Positions 11,894 through 21,944 of a stretch of 64,000 nt of DNA are shown here, piece after piece; within the stretch, counting starts at the first letter, position 1, and the number at the start of each line of letters is the position of its first letter. The notes under the pieces were generated by a model, which was not told where the DNA came from, searched no databases, and saw nothing but the letters and a program-made list of their open reading frames with translations. Source of the stretch: Sequoia sempervirens. Taxonomy: Eukaryota; Streptophyta; Pinopsida; Cupressales; Cupressaceae. Location of the stretch: contig VDFB02358134.1 of the NCBI GenBank assembly GCA_007258455.2, positions 208,800,407-208,864,406 on the forward strand. Reading direction: 5' to 3'. A program made the position numbers and the translations under genes.

Positions 11894-12987
11894 GGGTGAA
11901 GCCACAATAGTGGTTTACAATTTGATGGAGGAAGGAAAATTGAGAAAAAATGACCCCATAGCAAAAAAATGGTTTTAGGGGTTCGAATGAACCTACAAGT
12001 TTGGCTGAACCAAAAAGGGGTTTGATTGAACTAGGGTTCAAGAGAACCCATTAATTATTGGGCCCACATTTCCCACCCAAAAAACAAAAGGAAAAATACA
12101 AATTGAAGGGGGTTCGAATGAACCCTAGTTCACTAGAACCCCTGGGGATTTGCTAGAACCCCCCTAGTTTTAGCAAACCTCCCTTTTCCCTAATTTTTGA
12201 CCTTGTTCACACAAAAAACCTAAATTTTTACGCTTTGAAGCTCGAGTTGAGGATGAAAATGTGGGAATCTTCACAAACCCAACTGGAATTAGGTAGTCCT
12301 CAGAACGAGCTATCCAATGAATATAATTTTAATATGTTTTGGTTATATTATGTATTTATTTTTTTAGTTTTATTAAACATAGGTTTTTCATCAAAAATGA
12401 AGACCTCTCTATTCTGTACATGTGGAAAAATAGCAGATTATCAAAAAAAAAATTTGAAAAATATGACTGCACTAGATATTGAAGTCCTTCATCCAAAATA
12501 AATAAATAAATAGAATTTCAATATACACAAAAAAGTTACGCGTTATACGGTTGCGCTATGTCTAAATTGTCATTGGTTTGACTTTGAGACTTGATTACAG
12601 AAAAAATATTTAATAAAATACTATCTAACCAAGTGGAACAGTAGATATCGGAGTTAAAACTATAAATTCGAAAGAATTATAATTTTATCTTTCATGCAAA
12701 AAGAGTTATGCGTTATATGGTGTGCGTCACTTTTTAAAAATGTTGTTTTCTAAAAAAAATCAACTTTTGTGGGAGATGGAAAGAGAAGTGCAATGTGATT
12801 CCAAAAATTTTGAAAAAAATATTTTTAGAATCTACAGACAAAATGTGGCGAGACTCTAGTTTGCATCATCTTCAAATTCCTCATGGTTTAGCCGCCATAG
12901 GTGCTCGAATGTGAAGATTTAGTTAAAAATAAAAATTTCAGTGTCCAGTTTGGCCAAAAATTGTAAACCACTATTGTGGGATCACCC
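11894..12987. mobile_element. FA-family non-autonomous DNA element (about 1.1 kb)
   Basis: Inverted ends: GGGTGAAGCCACAATAGTGG at 11894-11913, continuing TTTACAATTT, faces its complement ending CTATTGTGGGATCACCC at 12987 (preceded by AAATTGTAAACCA). About 28 of 32 terminal bases pair. The interior has no transposase. It includes short inverted motifs GGGGTTCGAATGAACC at 11979 and again at 12110. The flanks (ATGT / ATTC) are not a clean target duplication. The GGGT start resembles the FB and Element I ends, so it may be mobilised by the same machinery; that is inference. Confidence 0.7.
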
Positions 12988-13395
12988 ATTCATTTTGGTA
13001 CCCATCTCACATAGGAGAGCCTCAAGATAATAAAACAGTGATGATGCAAATAAATACCATCACCCCTATTCACAATCATCCATCCATGTGTCATGATTCA
13101 CATCTCAAATCATGTGAAAATCACCTACAAACACATTGAAATTTATGTGGGAGGTATGAATGAATACCCTATAGATTTATAAATCTTATCTTCATTCACT
13201 ATGATTCTAGATTTGGCATGTTAGGGAATGGTCAAGCCAAGAAATATGTTACAAATTTGGCACTAAAAGATGGTGTGAACACCATCAAGATTAAAAACCT
13301 TAAACCATCATACTACATGCAATACTAGCCAATTTTATCTTTTGTTTTCTTCTAACCCACAACTTTTTGATTAAATAATTATTTATAACCATTAT
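12988..13395. other. Non-coding spacer
   Basis: About 400 bp between FA and FB elements. I see no gene, repeat or other structure in it. Confidence 0.5.
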
Positions 13396-14152
13396 GGGTA
13401 TGTATAGGATCAACATGGAAAAAAAAAGCCCCTAAGTGGCAAAAAATTTAGAAAAATCAAAGTTAGGCAACTTGACATAAAAATTTGAATAATTTATCTA
13501 TATTATTTCAAAAATATGTAAGAATAGAATCTGTAGCAAATTGAATATAGTTTCTAAACTACTAAGTTTATTTAAAAGAAAAAAATCTATTTGGTGAAAA
13601 TTTGAAATTTCAATGGAGTAGTACTTAAATTTGAGGGAAAAAATAAGTAGGTGTCTGTTTAACCACCCTAACCACAATAAAATGATAATATTTTTTATAA
13701 GATTTTAGACATAAGTAGAGGACTCATGTCCGGATGTGATGCATATTTTTTCATAATTTTTTTCCAACTAAATAATAAATTATGAATTTTTTATTACAAA
13801 TTTTGAAAAATATAAAAACTCGTACGTCTAACCACCTTAACTTGGTCAAAAATTCATTAAATTCAATTTTTCTTTTTCTAATCCTATAGTATATGAAGCA
13901 TAGAATGTGATGCATGTTTTGGATTCAAAAAATGTGATACCATAGAAATGTCATAATTCAAATAGAAAATGAATAATAATTATTTATTAAATTCAAAGTA
14001 AAGCATAATTAATATTGGTGGAAAGCTGAGAGCCTCCTTTAAAAACCCTTTTCATTTCATAAATTCTGGGTAAAAAAAGGTTGTGAGCCACATACCCTAC
14101 AAATACCCATCATATTGCCACTTGTTGACCCATCATTATCCTGCACATACCC
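13396..14152. mobile_element. FB-family non-autonomous element, copy 1 (757 bp)
   Basis: Ends are inverted repeats: GGGTATGTATAGGAT at 13396 faces ATCCTGCACATACCC ending at 14152. The 4-bp target duplication TTAT is perfect (13392-13395 and 14153-14156). The whole interior is homologous, in reverse orientation, to 56052-56836; shared words include AGGTGTCTGT, ACCACCCTAACCACAATAAA, GACTCATGTC and GTTAGGCAACTTGACATAAA. No open frame of note, so it must rely on another element's transposase. Confidence 0.9.
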
Positions 14153-14345
14153 TTATTCAATCCAATTTGGTGGTTGAAGAGCTTCATTAGATCACTTATG
14201 GCATGTTGGGTGACTTTTTTATCTTTATTGTTGTAACCAGCCTATCAATCTAGTGCCTTTTGATGAACAATAATTTTTGGCTATGAAAACCCTAGTCTAG
14301 AAAGTTATGACATTAGCACTACTCATGAAATGGTCTATTGTGTGT

Positions 14346-14394
14346 GGGTGTGTGCAAGAAGTTGAGTCCACTTTTTGGCCAAAAAGTGGAAGTG
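14346..14394. repeat. Left terminal inverted repeat of Element I
   Basis: GGGTGTGTGCAAGAAG followed by TTGAGTCCAC. It contains a perfect 22-bp palindrome at 14368-14389 (11-bp arms CCACTTTTTGG). The right end has a shorter hairpin of the same CCAC...GTGG type. Confidence 0.85.
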
Positions 14395-15220
14395 TTTTAT
14401 TTGATTTTTAGCATTTGACACATTTGACCTTAAAATTTGAAGCACTTAGAGATGAAATCTTTAAAAAAGTCACTAATCATAAATTGTAGTGCTCGGAGTC
14501 TAGTTTCCAAATATGTAATTTATTTCAATACCCAAATTGTACAAATTGAGTTTTAATAGACATTTCTAAAAACCATTGTTTAAAAGTAATTTTTTTCCCA
14601 TACCATGCATGTGTACGGCACCCATATTTTGACTTAAATTATCATATTTTTCTAAATCCTTTTGGGATAAGTTTTATGACTCACTGAAGCTTGTTCTTGA
14701 TTTTTTTTTGTTAAATTTTTATTAGGCAAATTTGTCATTTTGAAAAATCATCGTGTACGACATGCATAAGATGACCTAATCTTATCATTTTTTGATTTTT
14801 TTTTTTAAATTGAAAAGAATTGTCTGAAGTTTGTTCTCGTGCAATCCATTTGTCAAAATGTTATGTTGATCAAAAGTTATTAAAATAGTAAAAAACTTTG
14901 ATATTGAAAGTTTATGGACCAATTTTATTAGAAATTAATTGAAAAAATAGAAAAAATAATCCAATTGCAAAACAAATTACATATTTAGAATTTGCATTGT
15001 TTCATCTGAAATGGGTTTTAATTTCGTTAGAAAATTCTACAAAAAAGGTCGTCAGCCATATGTCCAAAGTTGGTATTTTTCTTTGACATTGTTAGGACCT
15101 TCAACTTGCAGGTCAAACTAGGTTGAAGGTTGAGGTTCGGACTTCCAATGCTTTTCCCAAACCAAAAACCTAAGCAAAAACCCGACCACAATGCAAAATG
15201 CAATTCAAATTTTAAAAAAA

Positions 15221-15505
15221 TGGGATCCCGCTTATAAAATGGGATCCTGTTTATTCATAAACGGGATCCCGTTTACTAATCAGGATCCTGTTACATTTGA
15301 TACGCATTCTGATTGTTGTCAATGTAACGGGATCTTGTTTCATAAACAGGATCCCGTTCACTAAGCAATGGCTCCGATGTTCGAAGTCGATGAATGGGAT
15401 CCCGATTATGAAACAGGATCCCGCTTATGCATAAACGGGATCCTATTTTATAATCGGGATCTTGATTCATTTGAACCGGGATCCCGTGTTATTAACAGGA
15501 TCCCA
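15221..15505. repeat. Left subterminal array of CGGGATCCCG-type palindromes
   Basis: Twelve matches to CGGGATCCCG or one- to two-base variants (such as CAGGATCCTG and CGGGATCTTG). Counting the base before GGGATC, they start at 15221, 15240, 15262, 15281, 15328, 15347, 15395, 15414, 15436, 15455, 15477 and 15496. Steps alternate 19 and 22 bp, a 41-bp dimer, with two gaps of 47-48 bp. The array lies between the left end and gene 1, so it could serve as transposase-binding sites, a promoter element, or both. Confidence 0.9.
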
Positions 15506-16278
15506 TTTATATGATTTAAATTCACTGTGCACAAGTTTTCTGAATTCTGCAACTTGCATGTACGGTCGAGAGCTCTAAAAATGAATGATTTTTCATAAGC
15601 TATTATATTTACAAGTCAGAACTTAATTTTTAAAGTGGAATTGTGGTATTTTTTACTTGTTTTGACGAAAACAAGAGGAAGAATTTTTGTCTTAATAGGT
15701 ATTCAACTTCCAATTTGGATTGAATATTTTGAAGAATTTCACTATTAACATTCATTTGTGCTTGAGAATTTTATAATCATGGGAGATAAAGCTCGTAATA
15801 AAAGAAGGAAGACATTGACTCGTCAAGAAGTTGAAGCAACTAGGGAAAAAGAGAGACAAAGACAAAGAGAAAGAAGAATGAGAATGAAATCAATGAATGA
15901 TGGTGGAGCAACCAATTCAACAACTATTGAAGATGAAATCATTGAGGATACCATAGTTGTAGATGAAGTTAATTTGCAAAGAGTCGATTTGGAGAAGAAT
16001 ATGATTATACAAACAAGTCCTACTATGTCTTCAAATCCCTCTTTGAATGCTATGGATAATGTTTCAATATGCACAAATCCAGGTATGTATTCAAATCCAC
16101 ATGTTAGTGAAATGGAAAATTTGTATGTAGAAGTTTTACAAGATGCTGGACTTAATGATGTTGACATTGACTATATTCAGAGAGACGAACCTTTTATAGA
16201 ATTTGTTGAAAATGAAAAAGAAAAATCTTTTGTTGCAAGTGAAAATCAAAATGATCATTTTCTTACCTATATTTTAAA

Positions 16279-16470
16279 TGAAAATGAAAATGAAGGTGAA
16301 AATGAAAATGAAAGTGAAAATGGAGATGAAAATGAAGATGAAAATGAAAATGAAAATGAAGATGAAGATGAAGATGAAGATGAAAATGAAGATGAAGATG
16401 AAAATGAAAATGAAAATGAAAATGAAAATGAAAACCGTTTTGTTGATGAAAATGAAGATGAAAATCTAGA
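16279..16470 (+). repeat. In-frame GAAAAT/GAAGAT hexamer array coding an acidic tract
   Basis: About 190 bp of GAAAAT and GAAGAT words encode alternating Glu-Asn and Glu-Asp in gene 1a, keeping the frame. A hexanucleotide array can change length without breaking the protein. Gene 1b shows only a short EEEE stretch in the matching N-terminal region, so the expansion is probably specific to Element I. Confidence 0.85.
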
Positions 16471-18856
16471 ATGTGATGTTGAATTTAATGAAAATACTTT
16501 TTTAAAAATTGGAAGTGGTGTTTTCAATAATCTTCCTGGTCAAATTTCTTGGAGGCAAATAAGAACACATGCAAATAGAATATACACCAAATTCTTTTAT
16601 CATAAAAAATTTGCATTTCAATGCCAATTGATGATGCAATTGATGAGAATGCAACAAATGAGGAAATTAATGAATAGGTTAGGATTTTACGTTAAACCAA
16701 AAATAAGAGATCAATCATTAAAACATGCCATGTCTATTGTTGCTAGTGCCATTCAATTTATTGGGAAAAATAGTCAATCTAAAGATAAAAATGCAGCAAG
16801 AAGAGCTATAACTACTGCTATAGTTAACAAAGCAACTTTAAATAAAAGAATGGTAAAAAATATTAGTGAATTTTTAAAAATACATCCTAAAACATTACTA
16901 AGAGTGGCAAAAAGAAGAGGAAGTATAGAAAATGATCCTATCAATCAATGTTGGAGTTTTAGTGGATGACTACTAAGGTCTGATATAAAATTGAATGTTG
17001 AACTTAAATCTTTGATCGAAAAATATTGGCATGATAATACTAGGGTTTCATCTAATGCTAGAAATGTTTTAAAATTAAGGATGGGGTCCAAAGTTCGTGA
17101 TCCTCACCCAAAACACCTATTAGATACAACACAAACTGAATTTTATAGAAAATTTTGTAGCGATTCAGTGATACCTGGTAATATTGAAATAAGTCAAATG
17201 TCTTTTGAAAATGTAAACCCTGGTATGTAAAAATTAATAAACAACGAATATCTTGTTGTTGTAAAATACATGTTCAATTTCATTATTTTTATGATGTTTT
17301 TTGATATATACGTTGTACCTTGCATACTCACATGATTAGACAGGATTGTGGTATTGATATGCCACCTGAAGCAATAAGAGAGTTTATTTCAGGTTTGTTT
17401 TGTGAAAAATCTAATGATAAATTATTTTATTTAAGTTCTTGTATTTCTAGACAATGCATTAATTGTGGAAATCTTTCACTTTTAGGAATTTGTTTGCATG
17501 AAAGTGTCAATCATGATTTTGGACAACAATTAGTAGATTTCAAAAGATTTAGGAATGTTCAGTATTTTTTAAAAGATGGAAAAATAGGAAAGCGTTGTGA
17601 TTTAGTTATAGAAAAATTTAGTGTGCATGCATTTATGAGTGAATTTAATAATAAAATTGTACCAAAATATGTCATGCACTCTGAACATGATCGATGGCTT
17701 GATGGCCAATTTCATGCATGTAGAAACACATTTCCAATTGGTACTATACTTTCAGTGGTTGATTTTGCGGAGAATTATACTCTCGCTCCGCAAGAAGAAA
17801 TTCAATCTCAATATTATAATTCAGTGGAAGTAGCTATGTTTGTCCATATTGTTTATAGACATGCAGATGATAGCACTGAGGAATCAAGAAAAGTTTTGAG
17901 GGAGTATCATTTTTATTTGAGTGACAACTAGTTACACTCATCAGAGTTTGTTCAATATTGTTTTAGTATATTTTATAAAAATTTAAGAGAAAGGAATTCT
18001 TATGAAAGAACACCTCATATGGTCAGATAATTGTACGGGGTAGTTCAAAAATGCTAGAATGTTCTATTGGTTAAGTAGGGTTCACAAGGAACTTAATGTC
18101 CAACATATATGGAGTTTTTTTGAAGCTGGGCATGGTAAAGGAGAACATGATGGAGCTGGTGCGTGTGTCAAAAGAATTCTTGCTAGAGAACAATTAAAAT
18201 TTGAGGATTCAGTAAAATTTAAAAATGCACATGAGATTGTGGATTGGTGTAATAGAAGATTATCTGCACCTGGTTTGAGTGATTACTCTATAGTTCATTG
18301 ATTCTTTTGGTTGGTGGAAGAAGAGAACATTGTATCTAGAGTTGATTGTGAGACAATTAGTGGATCTACTAAATGGCATTCATTTAGGAGTGCGACAACA
18401 AGCACATGGACTATTTGGACAAGGAAGCTTGCATGTTTTTTCTAGTTTTGTATCTTAGGAGATTGGGAAGCTTGTGAAAATACAGAATGGGTTGAACAGT
18501 GGGAGCAAAGATCGTTGACACCTACAAAGCACATAATCAATATGAAAGAACTATTGAAGAAAATGATCAATTGTTTGCATCCAAGATTATGACTGTTTCA
18601 CCTTGTACAAGAAGGTAATTTTAATTCAATTTATTTTATTTTATTTCACTTTATTAAGTTATTTTGTAATACTAAATTATTTATATGGATATGCACAAGT
18701 TATTAAATCGAATTTTGTTGGTAGGACATGTGTATGTTGTTATTGCACCTAAGGGGAATGAAGAGCAAACAAAATATTGGTTGGTTCGTTGTGTGGAAAG
18801 TAAACATAAGTTGATAACACCTCGAGAAGATGATGATGGCTTTCATTATCCAACAG

Positions 18857-19011
18857 GTACGGTGATCCCCTTAAGACACCTCCTTATGCAAATTTCAAAT
18901 GATAACAAGTTTTAGATCCCCTTAAGCAATTTTTTTGAACAAGTCTTTGATCCCCTTCAGAAAATTTTGAGAACTTATTTGATGATGGTTTTTTAACATG
19001 TTTTCCAATAG
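18857..19011 (+). other. Intron 3 of gene 1a, absent from gene 1b
   Basis: 155 bp between HYPTG and SVVVVGTWL. Gene 1b reads through the same place without an intron (EYPIGLVVATRTW). The splice borders sit in a direct duplication: CCAACAGGTACGGTG at 18850-18864 and CCAATAGGATCGGTG at 19005-19019. Inside are three GATCCCCTTMAG words, also frequent in the tandem repeats at 25640-27070 of the same element. Confidence 0.7.
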
Positions 19012-19949
19012 GATCGGTGGTGGTTGTTGGCACTTGGCTACGAAAATACTTGAGAAGAAAGAATGGTCTACCTGCATTCGAAGACTATGAAACACATAAA
19101 AAGATTATGCATTATTCACATTTGGTGGTGGCAACAAATATAAAACTAGAGTGGTATCATGGAAGGCCTTAAAAAAAATTGCTATGGTTAATTTCTATGG
19201 AAGAACATGAGGCAATCATAGATGCATTATAGAAAAGAGAGGATGTAAATGGTACAATTGAATAAGTAAATACAGGTAAGTATAGTTTTAGTTTTATTTC
19301 AAGTCCTTTTAAATACATTAAATACATGTTTCAACATTGGTCAAGTGTGTTATTAGTTGAAATTGATTTAAATTGTCCTTTTATACATCCTTAAGGCATA
19401 ATCACGAAAAGGATATAGTCCATGCAGATTCAACCTAGACAACATGGAATACTAGGTAGAAACAGGTAATTATTAGTTAAATTATATTTAAATACATGTT
19501 TTGATTACATATTGATATTGCTTGGACATTAATAGTTAAAATTGATATATTGTCATTTTTTGTATCCTAAAGCCATCATTGCATTCATCTCATACTTTGT
19601 AACAAAAAGGAGAGGATGTCTGGATTCAACCTACAAACATGTGTGGAATACTTTTAAATGCAGGTACTTGAGTTCTGTACATATAGATAATTTTATATAA
19701 ATTAAAATATGTATGTTTTGATGATTTCATTGATATTGCTTGTACCTTTTTGATATCAGGTGGTGTGAAGACCTGCTACATTCTAGCCACAAGTTTGAGA
19801 TGTTCTTGAGATGGCATATCCAAATTTTGTAAACATTGTTTTGAGATGACATATGTGTACATACATACTTACAAAATTAAACATACTCTATGTACTTCTA
19901 TGTATCAAATCAATATTCTATATATTTTGTTTCTTAAATGTGCATGTTT

Positions 19950-20390
19950 TATTATGGCCCCTTTAGACATCACCTTAAGACCCCTTAAGACATCCCCTTA
20001 GTTAACACATTCTATTATGACCCCTTTAGACATCCCCTTAAGACCCCTTAAGACATCCCCTTAATTAACACATTCTATTATGACCCCCCTTAAGACCCCT
20101 TAAGACATCCCCTTAATTAACACATTCTATTATGACCCCTTTAGACATCCCCTTAAGACATCCCCTTAATTAACATGTTCTATTATGACCCTTATTAAGA
20201 CCCCTTAATTAACACGTTCTATTATGACCCCTTTAGACATCCCCTTAAGACCCCTTAAGACATCCCCTTAATTAACACGTTCTATTATGACCCCTTTAGA
20301 CATCCCCTTAAGACGTATTATAACCCCTTAAGACATCCCCTTAAGATGTTCTATTATGACTCCTTTAGACACCCCCTTAAGACGTCATTA
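19950..20390. repeat. Minisatellite of CCCCTTAAGAC words
   Basis: Degenerate tandem units of roughly 65-70 bp built from CCCCTTAAGACATCCCCTTA, ATTAACACRTTCTATTATGA and CCCCTTTAGACATC. About seven units between the ends of genes 1a and 2a. CTTAAG is self-complementary. Confidence 0.85.
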
Positions 20391-20578
20391 TTTGTTTTGA
20401 CAACTTATAAATTAGTGTTAGATGAACTATTATTTATAGTATTTATTAATGCTTTTATTCTCTAATCTTCTATGGTATTGTTTATTTCTTAAAATTTTAT
20501 CCTTTCTGGTATATAAATAGATTGCTTTTGTTTGTAAATTATGATTTATTGACTGATTATTGATTGACGTGAATTGAA

Positions 20579-21650
20579 TAAGTTCATTGAGTAATTATCG
20601 CTATTTATTGAATGTACATATCATGCATATCATGTATATCATGTATGAAATCAAAAAAATCATCTACTTTTGGATTAGGAAAAACATTCATTGCTAGATT
20701 GACATTCAACTCCTCCTCTATATGCTTTAGAATTTTTTGCACTAAAAAATTGTCTTACTTTTCACTTAATTGCATCAAAATTAAAATCCCAATAAATTAA
20801 GACATAACCTTGTTTCATCCATTATTTATACCAAATCAAGCCTTTTGATTTACCTAATTGATGCACTTTTAGCATCTTTGAGATTTTGATCATTAAAGGA
20901 ATTTTAAGGAATTCACAAAGTTACATAATTCCTAATCATTTTTGCTTATCTAGCTCTAGAGTGAGATATTTTTTAGACATTTATTCCAAGATTATGACTT
21001 CTCTTTTTTGTGAGAAAATACTATCACTACCTACTATCCATCTATACTTTTAAATCTGATTCAATACTACTTTTAATTCACAATTTTTGACATATATGGT
21101 TTAATATAAATTTTGGGTCCAAGCTTTGGTAATTGTTTTTTTTATCACCTATGGTAAATTAGGTCACATAAGAAATTCTTTCTCTAGCCTTATACTCGGC
21201 TACCTGACCTAACTTTACCAAATGTGGAATGTGCTAAGATAAAAGTCTTGATTTTGTAAGACTTAAAATTCTTAAGAACAAGTCTACTCTTGATTTAAAT
21301 TGTTTTAAACACCTCCACAAGTGAATTTATCACAAAAATAGGTTCTTTAAACTTTTTTGATTCAATTAGGAAGCACACATTGTCATGCTAACCATGGCCC
21401 CATGCCTTTGAAATGCAACATGCACGTTGTGAGACCACACAACACTATCCACCTAGGTACTAATCGTAAACACTAGCTCTTGGAAACCAACATCATATTC
21501 CTTGATGATGAATGTTATACAAAATGATGAATTAAAAGAAATGGATTATCTTATAATTGAAAGAATACTTGAACCATAGTTATATAAGTTCATTGAGTAA
21601 TTATCGCTATTTATTGAATGTACATATCATGTATATCATGTATGAAATCA
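20579..21650. repeat. Segment bounded by a 66-bp direct repeat
   Basis: 20579-20651 and 21586-21650 are nearly identical (start AAGTTCATTGAGTAATTATC, end ATCATGTATGAAATC); the first copy has one extra ATGCATATC-type unit. The 930 bp between shows no gene. It could be a tandem duplication with loss, or filler inserted during break repair. Confidence 0.7.
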
Positions 21651-21944
21651 CTAAATTTGTAAAGAATAAATATTAAAATGTCTTATATTAATCCATGTAT
21701 GAGATCACTAAATTTCACATTAATGTCCTATATTAATGTCTTGACTATGAACATAAAATCCATAAAGGTACATGTGTAAATTAAAATTTCAAACAATAAT
21801 AAAGTCCATAATTTATGTAACATATTAAGTGCATGAAACCAATATATTAAGCGCATGAAATAAAGTCCAACATAGTACATGATAAACAAGAAATATAGTC
21901 CATGAAATAAACAAATATAACACATAAAATCACATGTTTCTAGG

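Larger units (their letters stand above)
15779..19265 (+). pseudogene. Gene 1a: transposase-like protein of Element I
   Basis: Exons: 15779-17212 (478 codons), 17344-18614, 18725-18856, 19012-19265. The introns (17213-17343 phase 0, 18615-18724 phase 1, 18857-19011 phase 1) begin GT and end AG, and the first two agree with gene 1b. ATG 15779 is chosen because gene 1b begins at the same place; the open frame runs a little further upstream. Order: basic N-terminus (KARNKRRKTLT), acidic Glu/Asn/Asp repeat, a helical region, zinc-finger-like CINCGNLSLLGICLH, VVDFAENY with EEIQSQYYN, WSDNCTGxFKN at about 18024-18056, then FEAGHGKGEHDGAGACVKR, and a C-terminal WLVRC/GHVYVV domain. The conserved acidic residues suggest a DDE/D nuclease (inference). 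Broken by stops (16967-16969, 17929-17931, 18041-18043, 18299-18301 and more) and a frameshift near 17940-18000. Confidence 0.85.

Noticed and set aside
19266..19832. Additional mini-exons after gene 1a
   Set aside because: Short GT...AG-bounded stretches exist, but they include a stop and gene 1b ends at the equivalent of 19265, so the longer model was not adopted.
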